Shown: positions 26,249-35,315 of the stretch, one piece after another
Position numbering within the stretch: position 1 is the first letter of the stretch
Layout of the letters: each line of letters starts with the position of its first letter
NCBI GenBank assembly: GCA_021323855.1
Contig: JAJPKE010000017.1
Location: forward strand, 1 to 64,000
Length of the DNA stretch: 64,000 nt
DNA from: Chloroflexota bacterium
Lineage (GTDB): Bacteria; Chloroflexota; Ktedonobacteria; Ktedonobacterales; JADMIN01
Reading direction: 5' to 3'
Program-made: the position numbers and the translations under genes
The notes under the pieces: model-generated
Database searches by the model: none
The model's input: only the letters and a program-made list of their open reading frames with translations
What the model was told of the DNA's origin: nothing

Positions 26249-27154
26249 ATGAGCGACCGACCACGCTTGAGTTTCGGCATCAAAACATCACCGCAGCACA
26301 CGACCTACGAGGCAATGCGCCGGGTCTGGCAAGAGGCCGACCAGGAGCCGGTCTTCGAGCATGCCTGGCTCTTCGATCATTTTTCGCCGCTCAGCGGTGA
26401 TCTCAATGGTCCCTGCCTGGAAGGCTGGACATTGCTGACGGCTTTCGCAGCGCAGACAGCGCGGCTGCGCGTGGGTCTGATGGTGACGGGGAACACCTAT
26501 CGCCACCCCGCCGTGCTGGCGAATATGGGCGCGACGGTGGATATCATCTCGAACGGGCGGATGGATTTCGGTATCGGCGCTGGCTGGAATGAATACGAGC
26601 ATACATCCTACGGCATCCCGCTCTATCCCGCCGGTGAGCGCATCCGCCGCCTGGGCGAAGCCTGTGAGGTCATCCGGCGGCTCTGGACGGAGCCAGTCGT
26701 AGACTTCGACGGGCGCTATTATCAACTGAAAGAGGCGCGCTGCGAGCCAAAGCCGGTGCAGAAGCCCTATCCGCCCTTTGTCATCGGTGGCAGCGGCGAG
26801 AAGCTGACGCTGCGGGTGGTGGCGCAATACGCCGATATCTGGAATTTCGCAGGCGGCCCGGTGGACGATTTCACCCGGCTGAATGGCATCCTCGATGACC
26901 ACTGCGCCGCCGTGGGGCGCGATCCCGCCGCGATCCAGCGTTCGGCACAATTCCCAGTGGATCCAGCGCATCTGGACGAGACACGCGATCTCGTGCGCAG
27001 CTTTATCACCGCCGGCGCTACCCATCTCATCCTCAACCTGGGCAGCCCGCGCGTGCAAGTGGTGGCGGGACGCGAGCCGTATCCCGCCGGCATCATTCGC
27101 CGGCTCGCCGATGAGGTCGTCGCGCCGCTTCAGGCAGAGTACGCCGCAGAGTAA
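26249..27154 (+). CDS. LLM class (luciferase-like, probably F420-dependent) oxidoreductase
   Basis: A 301-residue TIM-barrel flavin or deazaflavin (F420) enzyme. Marks of the group: WLFDHFSPLSGD, RLRVGLMVTGNTYRHPAVLANMGATVDIIS, GRMDFGIGAGWNEYEH, GERIRRLGEACEVIRRLW, and KPYPPFVIGGSGEKLTLRVVAQYADIWN. These fit subfamilies annotated as F420-dependent. The start has no strong ribosome site (GATGGACCACG). It stands alone, convergent with the glycosyltransferase gene. The substrate is unknown, and FMN use cannot be excluded. Confidence 0.87.
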   Translation: MSDRPRLSFGIKTSPQHTTYEAMRRVWQEADQEPVFEHAWLFDHFSPLSGDLNGPCLEGWTLLTAFAAQTARLRVGLMVTGNTYRHPAVLANMGATVDIISNGRMDFGIGAGWNEYEHTSYGIPLYPAGERIRRLGEACEVIRRLWTEPVVDFDGRYYQLKEARCEPKPVQKPYPPFVIGGSGEKLTLRVVAQYADIWNFAGGPVDDFTRLNGILDDHCAAVGRDPAAIQRSAQFPVDPAHLDETRDLVRSFITAGATHLILNLGSPRVQVVAGREPYPAGIIRRLADEVVAPLQAEYAAE

Positions 27155-27171
27155 CGACTTCAGTGCGTGGT

Positions 27172-27211
27172 TCCCCCTCTCCCACGAGGAGAGGGGTCAG
27201 GGGGTGAGGTC
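27172..27211. repeat. CTC-type hairpin repeat
   Basis: TCCCCCTCTCCCACGAGG, AGAGGGGTCAGGGGGTGAGG, between convergent genes. It ends 2 bases before the glycosyltransferase stop codon. Confidence 0.65.
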
Positions 27212-27213
27212 TC

Positions 27214-29097
27214 TTACGGTCCAGCGTAGTAGAAGACGATATAGCCGCCGACCAGTGCCGTGGTGTAGCCCGTGAAGCGTGGGTCGCCCGTCGCAATCAG
27301 ATGGGCGATGTCCTGTGGCACGCTGGGGTTCACCTCGGAGGTGGTCGTGTCGAAGACATAGGCCGGGTGGGCCGTAGATGTCACCTGCTGCTGGTAACTC
27401 GGCACGAGATTGGTTCCCGGCGTAAAGGCGTCGGAATTGCTGACAACATAGCAATAATCCTGTTCCCGTGAAGCGAACATCAGATGATAGCAAACTAACC
27501 ACGTCGTGTAGAAGCGCGTCGAGTGATGTGCGGCAAGGAAATTGAGTAATTGCGTATCTCTCGTACTCGCCGGCACACCGTATTGCTGCGTATTGGTCGC
27601 ATCTTGTAAGGCATTGGCTACCCCCACAGTATTGACGGCAAAGAGCGCCAGCAATAGTATGACCCCACAGAACGACAGAAGCAGCGCCCGCCAGGAGATC
27701 ACGCGACGTTGCTGGCGACCCGTAAGCCAGCGCCATAGCACCTGCACGCTGGCGCTAAGCGCCACGGCAACAAATGGAACGGCGAGGTAGATGCCCACAA
27801 GATAGCGAGTATTAGTACCAGGACCCGTGAAGGAGGCGCGGCTGCTGGCATATTGCAGGACAGTTATCCCCGTCCCAATGGCCAACATCGCACGTCCCCA
27901 CCAGCGCGCGTTTTGCTCTACCTGTTCTGCTCGCTCTGTGGGATTGTTGCTCTGTTCGCCTCTGAATGATCCTGTTTGCTGCCGATAACTTCTGATATAA
28001 GACCACGTATCGCCGATCAATGGAATGACGACGAACAGCCAGCATCCCAGGAACAACCCTGAGATAGCCAACCCGATCACTGTCATCATGAATACCTGGC
28101 TGGCTGAAGAGGCAGGATCGGTGAGCGGCCAGGGCTGGCATTGCGCGCAGACTGTGGTACTGCCAAACAAACTTGGTAAGGCGTAGGTGAACGTGACGCC
28201 AACCTGTTGAATAATTGCTTCGATGCCATGACCGCCACCGACGCCTGCTGTAGAGAATCCTTCCTTTACAATACCACCTTTTGTCTTGACAAAATCCACT
28301 AAATACGGCGAAAACCCAACGAGAAATCCGGCGACCAGCACCAGCGCCTGGCGCACCAGCCATTGTCCGCTGATGCCTGCCACGCGCCGGCGAAGAATTT
28401 TGATCGCCTCAACCGCCAGCGCCAGCGCAGCCCCTAACGCAAACGGCAGGGTGAGCAACGTATTCCAGAGGGCCAGCCCAGCGACCAAACCGATGGCCAG
28501 ATCGAGCAGGAAAAGATATCTACGAGTATTGGGACGACATAAGCGCAGATACACCAACCACAGCAGCAACGCGCTAAAGACCAATGTATCCTGTCCGTGG
28601 CGGTTTGCGCGCAACTGGAAGAGCAACGCCTGTTCGCCGCCCAACGCGAGCAGGAAGAGGGTGACAAGCGCGACGGGCACAGAAAAGACCTTGCGCGTGA
28701 AGAGATAGAAGATGACCAGAAAGAAAAGTATTTGGAATGTCGTCACGATGCGTATCGTCAGGTCTGTAGGGCCGAGTAGCAAGAAAAAAGGCGCCTGTAG
28801 ATAGGCGTCTATCGCGCCAAGATGATGCAGCCCATAGGTGAAGGCTGGATGCGCGCCATGCCAAAGAATATCATCTACCATCAGGCCGAGCGTCGCTTCG
28901 TCGCTATTGACGAAGGGCCAGCCACGAAACGCCAGGATGAAGCGAATTACCGTTGTCGCAGCAAGAGCCACGATCACAAAGAGCCATTCGCCTCTGCCCG
29001 CCAGCAGACCCCTACCGCGCGAATGTGGCGCCGCTGCCGTCTGCTGTGGCGATTGCGGCAAATCCTGATGAGATGTATCGGTCGTTTCGGCGGCCAT
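27214..29097 (-). CDS. GT39-like polytopic glycosyltransferase / ArnT-type membrane protein
   Basis: A 627-residue integral membrane protein with about eleven to twelve hydrophobic segments. The acidic pair after the first segment reads FVNSDEA (Asp66, Glu67), the likely catalytic loop of the GT-C fold (PMT/ArnT superfamily). Such enzymes use polyprenyl-phosphate sugars on the outer face of the membrane. The C-terminal 150 residues are soluble and outside. GGAGGGGA precedes the ATG. Neither donor nor acceptor can be told from context. Confidence 0.75.
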   Translation of the reverse strand: MAAETTDTSHQDLPQSPQQTAAAPHSRGRGLLAGRGEWLFVIVALAATTVIRFILAFRGWPFVNSDEATLGLMVDDILWHGAHPAFTYGLHHLGAIDAYLQAPFFLLLGPTDLTIRIVTTFQILFFLVIFYLFTRKVFSVPVALVTLFLLALGGEQALLFQLRANRHGQDTLVFSALLLWLVYLRLCRPNTRRYLFLLDLAIGLVAGLALWNTLLTLPFALGAALALAVEAIKILRRRVAGISGQWLVRQALVLVAGFLVGFSPYLVDFVKTKGGIVKEGFSTAGVGGGHGIEAIIQQVGVTFTYALPSLFGSTTVCAQCQPWPLTDPASSASQVFMMTVIGLAISGLFLGCWLFVVIPLIGDTWSYIRSYRQQTGSFRGEQSNNPTERAEQVEQNARWWGRAMLAIGTGITVLQYASSRASFTGPGTNTRYLVGIYLAVPFVAVALSASVQVLWRWLTGRQQRRVISWRALLLSFCGVILLLALFAVNTVGVANALQDATNTQQYGVPASTRDTQLLNFLAAHHSTRFYTTWLVCYHLMFASREQDYCYVVSNSDAFTPGTNLVPSYQQQVTSTAHPAYVFDTTTSEVNPSVPQDIAHLIATGDPRFTGYTTALVGGYIVFYYAGP

Positions 29098-29309
29098 GCA
29101 GTTCCCCTCCGGCCAGGATAGTATTTCTACTTGCTATAGCATAGCATGTGCTATGAATCGCTGCTTGTTGGGAGCGAGAGCCAAGAACGCAGCAATTATA
29201 GCAGAAAGGCTGGAGAATGAAAATTGCCCGCCCGGCGTGTGCGTACCAATATTTCATGTGGACGCGACCAGGCAGGCATTAGAGGTGATTCAGTTGTATC
29301 ACGCTGGAG

Positions 29310-30236
29310 TCACCACCGCTGCGCCTGGTTGAACTGGTTCACTTGCTGCACAGGCTGGCGTTCCGGCAGCAGATTGGGTGGCGTGGCAGCGGACTGCTTG
29401 CGATGGAATGGATAGGCCCACTGGCGCATGATGCCGCGCGGCATCTGCTCGCGGTAGAGTCCATAGCTGACCGGATGACGACCTTTGGGAAAGTACGCCG
29501 TGCCGAAGATGATATCCACCACCGGCAGCAGCCCGCTGAAATTTTTATCGAGCGCCTCCACATCTGACGCATGATGCCAGCGATGATACGCCGGGCTGGC
29601 GATCAGCCAGCGGAATGGACCGTAATCCCAGGAGACGTTGGCGTGCAGATAGATGGGATAGACTGCCAGGAAAATCGCATAGCCGCCGAGCGTCAGATGC
29701 GAATAGCCCAGCAGGAAGAGCGGCAAGACCGTCACCATGCGCGAGACGATGGTATCCAGCGGATGCACCCGCGCGGCGGAGAGCCAGTCCACCTGCTCCG
29801 GGCTATGATGCACCGCGTGAAAGGGCCAGAGCAGCGGCGTCTTATGGAAGATGCGATGTGACCAGTAACCCAGCACGTCGCCGATCACGATCACCTCGAT
29901 CACCTGAAGCCATCCCGGCTGGCTCGCAATCGCTGGTATGCCGGTATGTGGGATGAAGATGACCACCGCGACGATCACCACCAGCGTCAGGAAGCTGGCA
30001 ACGGCGCGGATGCCATAACCGGCGAACCAGTAGAGCATATCGGTGAAGCTGTCGCGCCGCCACTTCGGCTGGTGGCGCTGCTCCGGCCAGAGCGACTCCA
30101 TCACCCAGAAGAGGCCCGCCAACAGCAGAAAGCCAATCAGCGCCTGCGCGATGCTCTTGATCGCACCCGCCAGCGCCGGATTCGCCAGCGCCGCCAATGC
30201 AGGCATCTCAGCTACCGTACCTATCGCCATTGCCAT
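29310..30236 (-). CDS. Sterol desaturase / fatty acid hydroxylase family protein
   Basis: A 308-residue membrane di-iron enzyme. The histidine boxes are all visible: HRIFH, HAVHH and HRWHH, with DYGPFRWLIASPAYHRWHH between. About four hydrophobic segments are seen at the start and middle. The family hydroxylates or desaturates lipids such as sterols, carotenoids or fatty acids. The ATG at 30236 is chosen for GAGGAATGGGGGA upstream. No sterol or hopanoid gene lies near, so the substrate is open. Confidence 0.87.
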   Translation of the reverse strand: MAMAIGTVAEMPALAALANPALAGAIKSIAQALIGFLLLAGLFWVMESLWPEQRHQPKWRRDSFTDMLYWFAGYGIRAVASFLTLVVIVAVVIFIPHTGIPAIASQPGWLQVIEVIVIGDVLGYWSHRIFHKTPLLWPFHAVHHSPEQVDWLSAARVHPLDTIVSRMVTVLPLFLLGYSHLTLGGYAIFLAVYPIYLHANVSWDYGPFRWLIASPAYHRWHHASDVEALDKNFSGLLPVVDIIFGTAYFPKGRHPVSYGLYREQMPRGIMRQWAYPFHRKQSAATPPNLLPERQPVQQVNQFNQAQRW

Positions 30237-30357
30237 ACTCCCCCATTCCTCAGAGAACGCGCGCTGGGAGCGCACCCGTATAGCATGCGTAGATGCTTAT
30301 ACGGGACGCGCTCCCTGTTGCGATGGATCGCCGCTTTTAACTCATCCACCAGGGGAA

Positions 30358-31134
30358 TCAGCCAGCTTTGATGAGTTGATACATCTGGTGCAGATCATTG
30401 GCGGCGGCATGCAGATCGTTGTGCGCCGTCTTTTCTTCGCTACGCAGGTTGGTCAACGCCGTCTCGAAGGCCGCATTGTTGTTGTTGAAGTTCTCCGGCG
30501 TGATCTGCGGCAGGTCCGTATTGATGGCGTCGAACTGGGCCTCGGCGGAAGAAAGCTGATTCTTGTAGTCGGTAAACAGCGTGTTAAGCTGGCCCTGAAT
30601 ATTGCTGGGCGCACCATTGATAGCATCCTGAATGACCGGAATGTAGCCGCGCATCTGGCTATCCACCTTTTGCATGATGTCGAACCAGAGCAGGTGATAG
30701 TCATGCGGCAGCACAGCGGCATAGATGCGGAACTGAAGGAAAATGTTCCTATCGTCGGTCAGCGCCACTTTGGGATCGGTGTCGGCGTCAATCTTGGCTT
30801 TGAGATTGTTCAGGCCGCTCTCGTTCGTCGTCACATCCGATTGGAGAGCGTTTGCCTGGTCGGAGGTGATGCTCTGATCGCTGAGGCGCTCGTTGACATT
30901 GGAGGAGAGCGTATTCAGCGCGGTGAGACGGTTGCCGATCTGCGTATCGCCAAAGCTAATCAGGCATTGGAGATTGCCGTTGCAGGCGGTGGCCTGGCTG
31001 GGAACGGCGGGCGCAGCGTTGGCCGTCAGCGGGAGGATCATGCCCAGCGCTAGCGCGGCGGTTGCGCCAAGCGCAGCGAGCCGCCGGGGCAGATGGGGCA
31101 GGTGATGCGTGCGAAGGATGCCGATGTTCTTCAT
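30358..31134 (-). CDS. Exported helical protein of unknown function
   Basis: A 258-residue protein with a signal peptide (residues 1-40, hydrophobic ATAALALGMILPLTANAAPA with a likely ANA cut). The mature part is almost wholly helical, with many Asn, Gln and Leu, as in LNNLKAKIDADTDPK and EEKTAHNDLHAAANDLHQMYQ, so a helical bundle or coiled coil is likely. A pair of cysteines lies in ATACNGNLQCLIS. The gene at 31194 is upstream on the same strand and also encodes an exported Gln/Asn-rich protein. No family recognised. Confidence 0.65.
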   Translation of the reverse strand: MKNIGILRTHHLPHLPRRLAALGATAALALGMILPLTANAAPAVPSQATACNGNLQCLISFGDTQIGNRLTALNTLSSNVNERLSDQSITSDQANALQSDVTTNESGLNNLKAKIDADTDPKVALTDDRNIFLQFRIYAAVLPHDYHLLWFDIMQKVDSQMRGYIPVIQDAINGAPSNIQGQLNTLFTDYKNQLSSAEAQFDAINTDLPQITPENFNNNNAAFETALTNLRSEEKTAHNDLHAAANDLHQMYQLIKAG

Positions 31135-31193
31135 ATGGGTACACTACTCCTCAAGAGATGATTCACGATCCGAAGATGCTCGATACTGCGGGT

Positions 31194-31550
31194 TTACGGC
31201 TGCCCGTTGCCTTCCTGGTTATTGTTGTCGGCATTCTGAGCGTTTTGCGCGGCGCCATCCAGCGTGTGCATGGCGTTCTGCATCTGTTGATCGGCGTTCT
31301 GCAACTGCTGCGCGCTGCTGTTGGAGCCTGCGGTGGTGGTGTTGCCGCCAGTGTTCTGCTGGCCACTGGTGACGCCGTTATTGCCACCATTGCCGCCACT
31401 GCGATGCGCGCCGCGTGCGCCGCAGGCCGTCAGCGCCAGCGCCAGCACCAGTGTCAATGTCACCAGCGCCAGCAGAGCTGTGCTGCGGCGCCGGATGCGC
31501 GAAATCAACGTTGTGTGATGTACGTGAGTCATGCGATTCATTTGATTCAC
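31194..31550 (-). CDS. Small Asn/Gly-rich lipoprotein
   Basis: A 118-residue protein. After a basic start (ISRIRRRSTALLALVTL) the hydrophobic core ends in LALTACG, a lipobox. The mature part is low-complexity, rich in Asn, Gln, Gly and Ser, with a helical SAQQLQNADQQMQNAMHTLDG stretch. The GTG at 31550 is chosen because AGGAG lies 8 bases upstream; ATG codons at 31541 and 31532 are alternatives. It sits 60 bases upstream of the gene at 30358, and the two may be one transcript. Function unknown. Confidence 0.6.
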   Translation of the reverse strand: MNQMNRMTHVHHTTLISRIRRRSTALLALVTLTLVLALALTACGARGAHRSGGNGGNNGVTSGQQNTGGNTTTAGSNSSAQQLQNADQQMQNAMHTLDGAAQNAQNADNNNQEGNGQP

Positions 31551-32370
31551 TGCGGATACTCCTGTTCCTGCCCTGCGATACGGCTTCTCTGTGCTCCCCA
31601 AACGTCGAACCTTCGGCTCTTTCCCCACCCACGCCGCGCCGTATCGCTCTGTGAAGGTGCAAGCGGCTGGTGGCAGATCATGGCTACATGGCTACACCCT
31701 AGCGTAGAGGGAGGCGCTGAAGATTTGCTGAGCGCATCTTTAGAAATTGCTCAGAATGCTGGAAGGCCGGGTCAGTGGGTTCAGTGGGTGAGGTAAAGGA
31801 CGAACCAGCATACAGTAGGACCAGGTGAAGCCTTTTGCCTGTACTATGCGTCTTAGAGATATACTGGTAGACAATCTCATGTATAACAAGACCCTCATAG
31901 CGCGCACCTCATGGCTGATTTTCAGAGCGTGAGAGCGAGCTATGGACATGCTTTACCCAGTTGCAGTTGTGCGCAGGCGCATAGCAATATGTAGCAGTAT
32001 GTGCCTCTGACCGGCGGGTTACATAGGCATCGCGTTCGTCTTCCCCAACGGACGCTCTGACATGAATGACGTAGCTCCGGCAAGAGGTAGTGTTGGCTTG
32101 CGCGCCAGTGGGTTCCCAGTTTCAGCGTTTTGCTAACGCGCCGTCCTGGATACGGTAGTTTGGCATGCTGGTTGCCGGTGGCGTCCAGTAGATGTCCGGT
32201 AGATGTCCAGATGCCGATCTCTCCAGATGTTCAGCAGGCGAAACACATGCGCTCGCGGCTTGTCACATGCAGCTTGTGGCTTGTGGCATCAGGCGCGTGC
32301 GTCTCGGTGGTCTTGCTACACTCAACGGGTCTAGGTAACGCAATCTCCGGCATTCCCAGGTGGCTGTTCT
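31551..32370. other. 820-base intergenic region upstream of the dnaA-like gene
   Basis: Between the divergent lipoprotein and DnaA-like genes. No credible gene: an open frame from 32130 on the plus strand runs into the DnaA gene in another frame. Two small tandem elements stand out: the 11-bp units CCAGTAGATGT and CCGGTAGATGT (32185-32206, followed by a partial third), and CTTGTGGCTTGTGGC near 32271. No perfect DnaA box (TTATCCACA) was seen. Promoters could not be fixed. Confidence 0.5.
32185..32213. repeat. 11-bp tandem repeats upstream of the dnaA-like gene
   Basis: CCAGTAGATGT and CCGGTAGATGT are adjacent and match at 10 of 11 bases; CCAGATG follows as a partial third unit. They lie about 160-185 bases before the DnaA-like ATG and could be iteron-like or regulator sites. 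Confidence 0.45.
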
Positions 32371-33951
32371 ATGGCGATGGATGCGAAACAGATCTGGCAG
32401 AGCGCGCTCGAAAAGTTGCGGCTACGCATCTCGCCAGCCGCCTACGCGACATGGTGCAATGGCACCAGCGGCCAGACGGTGCAAGGCAACCAGTTAACGG
32501 TGAGCGTGCCCACGACATTTGCCAGCGAGCATTTGCGCCAGCGTTTTCAAGAGCAGGCGCGTATTGCCGTCAGCGAAGTGATGGGACAGCGCGCCGAGGT
32601 CGTCTTTGTGGTGCGCCCGGTGGAGGCCGCGCCTGCTCTGCCTCGCAAAGCTCCTCCCACTCGCCTGGCGCGCGCCGGAGATGCGCGCCGCCCGCTCACG
32701 CGCTCCACCCAGCCGGCGCTGGCGCAACAGGTGGCGCTGGCCTATGAGCCACACCAGCAACCCCTGCGCAGTGGCCGCCATGCAGCGCAGCCGCAAGTTG
32801 CGCAACCGCCATTGCCTTTCCCATCCAGAGCGCCCGAAGCGCATCCTGCGCCGGAGACGCGGGAGGCCGCACACCCCCAGAAACCACTATCTACTGGCAA
32901 AGGCAAACGGAACACCACGGCGAACGCCTATACGCCACATGATGACCTGCATCCGCGCTACCTCTTCGAGACGTTCATCTCCGGCGCAGCGAATCAACTG
33001 GCTTACGCCGCCGCCCGCGAAGTGGCCTATCATCCTGGCGAGCAATACAATCCGCTGCTGATCTATGGCGGCTCCGGCCTGGGCAAGACACATCTGCTAC
33101 ACGCCATCGGCCACGCGATCCACCGGCGCGGTCTCTCGGTGGCCTATGTGACGGCGGAACGCTTCACTAACGAGATCATCGAGGCGATTCGCCAGCGCAC
33201 GACCGATGCCTTCCGCGCGCGCTACCGGCTGGTGGATGTGCTGCTGGTGGACGATGTGCAGTTCATCGCTGGGAAAGAGTCCACCGAGGAAGAGTTTTTT
33301 CATACGTTCAACACACTGCACGAGGCGAATAAGCAGATTGTGCTGAGCAGCGACCGTGTGCCACATGCCATGAGCCATCTGCATGACCGGCTGCGTTCGC
33401 GTTTCGCGTGGGGGCTGATCGCCGATATCCATGCGCCGGATTTCGAGCATCGGCTGGCGATTCTGCGGGCGAAGGCGGCGGCGCTGCCGGTGCCGATTCC
33501 CGAAGAGGTGCTGCTCTGTGTGGCGCGCCCGGAATGTGAGAGCATCCGCGTGCTGGAAGGGTCGCTCAACCGGCTGGTAGCCTCGGCGCAGATGCTCGGT
33601 CAGCCGTTGGATGCGCGGCTGGTGGGGCGGCTGCTGGAACCGCTGGCGAACGGGCCGGAGCAGCAGACGCATACGCCGGGCGATGTCATTGCGGCAGTAG
33701 CGCGGCACTTCGGCGTGACGGTCGCGGCGTTGGAGGGCGCGAGCCGTGAGCGCGGCGTGGCCTGGGCGCGGCAGGTGGCGATGTATCTGCTGCGCGAGGA
33801 GACGCCATACTCGCTGCTTCAGATTGGCCAGGAACTCGGTGGCCGCGACCATACGACGGTGCTGCACGGCTGCCAGCGCGTGAGCAAGGCGCTGGCCCAG
33901 GATGATCTCGCCCGCGCCGACCTCGCCTCCATCCGCGCTATGCTAAAATAG
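32371..33951 (+). CDS. dnaA: DnaA-family replication initiator protein (possible paralogue)
   Basis: A 526-residue DnaA protein with all four domains. Domain I: IWQSALEKLRLRISPAAYATW. A Pro/Ala/Arg-rich linker follows (about 85-190). The AAA+ domain has Walker A GGSGLGKTHLL, Walker B VLLVDDVQFIAG and DRLRSRFAWGLIADI. Domain IV ends with the DNA-box-reading GRDHTTVLHGCQRVS signature. It thus should bind ATP and DnaA boxes. In most bacteria dnaA lies beside dnaN and recF; here the neighbours are an ICMT-type gene and small exported proteins. It may be a second DnaA, or the genome may have a broken origin cluster. A weak AGGTGG site precedes ATG 32371; ATG 32377 is an alternative. Confidence 0.88.
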   Translation: MAMDAKQIWQSALEKLRLRISPAAYATWCNGTSGQTVQGNQLTVSVPTTFASEHLRQRFQEQARIAVSEVMGQRAEVVFVVRPVEAAPALPRKAPPTRLARAGDARRPLTRSTQPALAQQVALAYEPHQQPLRSGRHAAQPQVAQPPLPFPSRAPEAHPAPETREAAHPQKPLSTGKGKRNTTANAYTPHDDLHPRYLFETFISGAANQLAYAAAREVAYHPGEQYNPLLIYGGSGLGKTHLLHAIGHAIHRRGLSVAYVTAERFTNEIIEAIRQRTTDAFRARYRLVDVLLVDDVQFIAGKESTEEEFFHTFNTLHEANKQIVLSSDRVPHAMSHLHDRLRSRFAWGLIADIHAPDFEHRLAILRAKAAALPVPIPEEVLLCVARPECESIRVLEGSLNRLVASAQMLGQPLDARLVGRLLEPLANGPEQQTHTPGDVIAAVARHFGVTVAALEGASRERGVAWARQVAMYLLREETPYSLLQIGQELGGRDHTTVLHGCQRVSKALAQDDLARADLASIRAMLK

Positions 33952-33958
33952 GCTGCCC

Positions 33959-34564
33959 CTACAGCACAAAGGGGATGAGTCGCTTGGTGTGCCGCATATA
34001 TTCCTGATACGGCTGGCCCAGTTGCTCCAACAAGACGCGCTCCTCCACGCGGATGCGGTAGCCCAGGCCAATCAGCACACAGCCCACCAGAATGAGCAGG
34101 CTCAACCAGTTCGTCAGGCAGAGCCCATAGCCGAAGACCAGGATGAGCAAGCCGGTATAAGAAGGATGGCGAATCAGGCGGTAGGGACCCGTTTCGACGA
34201 CGGTTTGTTGCGGCGTGATCGCCACCGTTGTTGTGAAGTAGGAGCCGAGGGTGTAGATAGCGTAGAAGCGAAACAGCATCCCGGCGTAGATAAGCGCAAT
34301 GCCCAACCAGAAGAGGACAGCGCGCGCACTGGCATTTGTGACAGCGGTAGCGGGCGACCGAAACGCCAGCGCAGTGCCGAGGAGAAAACCGGCGACGAAC
34401 AGCACCAGAATGACCAATTTCGAGCCGTTATCCCGGCGCTGTGCGCCAGCGCGCAGGCGCCTGAAGGACTGGATATCTATGCCCGCCTCAAGCACACGCC
34501 AGAGGAGCAGGCTGATCGCCATGATAGCGGCCAGGACTGGCTGATGTGCAAAAAGCGGTTGCAT
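33959..34564 (-). CDS. Isoprenylcysteine carboxyl methyltransferase family protein
   Basis: A 201-residue membrane protein of the ICMT/PEMT-like group. About five hydrophobic segments precede the conserved C-terminal SAM-binding region: VVETGPYRLIRHPSYTGLL and RIRVEERVLLEQLGQPYQEYMRHTKRLIP. In bacteria these enzymes probably methylate lipids or small molecules; protein prenylcysteine is not expected. It ends 7 bases from the convergent DnaA gene. Substrate unknown. Confidence 0.85.
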   Translation of the reverse strand: MQPLFAHQPVLAAIMAISLLLWRVLEAGIDIQSFRRLRAGAQRRDNGSKLVILVLFVAGFLLGTALAFRSPATAVTNASARAVLFWLGIALIYAGMLFRFYAIYTLGSYFTTTVAITPQQTVVETGPYRLIRHPSYTGLLILVFGYGLCLTNWLSLLILVGCVLIGLGYRIRVEERVLLEQLGQPYQEYMRHTKRLIPFVL

Positions 34565-34797
34565 GCGCCATCCCTTTCAGTTATTTACGTCGCTCCACAG
34601 CAAATCCGACTCACTTTCCGTCTACATCATACTGCTTCATCCAAGCTCAAATAAATAGCGTCTTCGGCTGGCGCAACAATCAGGATAGTCCAACGGGTGG
34701 TGCTGGTGAGGAAGTGGGGGATAACATGAAGCAAGCCTGTACGCCAGCAACAAACGATCACTGGCGTGCAGGCCATCCAAACGAATAGCAAATAAAG

Positions 34798-35193
34798 TCA
34801 GTGCGAACCGATATACGTGCCAATCCACCAGATGTTGCCGAAGCTATCTTTGACTCCGGCAGTGCGATCTTCATACGGCTGGTCCGCTGGCTCGCGGAGC
34901 GAAGTTGCGCCCAGTGCGATGGCACGTTGATACGCGGCATCCACATCGTCTACATAAACGTAGACGGAGCCGCGTGTCCTGAACTCAGGCGACCCGCCTA
35001 TGCCGGTTTCCAGCACCATCACCGAATCGCCAATCTTGACCTCCGCATGGAATCCTTCGCCCATCTCGTGCAGTTCCAGTTCTTCCGCCCCGAAGACTGT
35101 CTTGACGAACTCTAGCAGATCAGGGTGGCCGAAGAAATAGGGGCGGACGGCGCCGAAACCGTGGCGAATAAAAGGGGTTGTTGCGCTACTCAT
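34798..35193 (-). CDS. VOC family (glyoxalase-like) protein
   Basis: A 131-residue vicinal oxygen chelate fold protein. Two beta-alpha-beta-beta-beta halves can be followed: RPYFFGHPDLLEFVKTVFGAEELE and SVYVYVDDVDAAYQRAIALGA, ending in DRTAGVKDSFGNIWWIGTYIG, typical of the PhnB/YCII-like glyoxalase group. It may be a dioxygenase, a bleomycin-type resistance protein or a lyase. The ATG at 35193 has GAGGAGA upstream. It lies downstream of, and on the same strand as, the AraC gene at 35316 (122 bases). Confidence 0.85.
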   Translation of the reverse strand: MSSATTPFIRHGFGAVRPYFFGHPDLLEFVKTVFGAEELELHEMGEGFHAEVKIGDSVMVLETGIGGSPEFRTRGSVYVYVDDVDAAYQRAIALGATSLREPADQPYEDRTAGVKDSFGNIWWIGTYIGSH

Positions 35194-35315
35194 CTGTTGG
35201 TTCTCCTCGTGAGGTGAAGGCATGTGAACGATTAAACGATTACGGGCAGCGTGATGCGCCTGCGTCTCTCATGCTAAGCGGAGAACGCAATGGCTGTCTT
35301 GTAAAAAATTACACA

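Noticed and set aside
30043-31053. Plus-strand frame of 336 codons across the sterol desaturase and exported-protein genes
   Set aside because: It spans the ends of two real minus-strand genes and the gap between them, so it cannot be a single true gene.
32130-32747. Plus-strand frame of 205 codons overlapping the DnaA start
   Set aside because: Its second half is the DnaA gene in another frame; the first half shows no motif and no good ribosome site.
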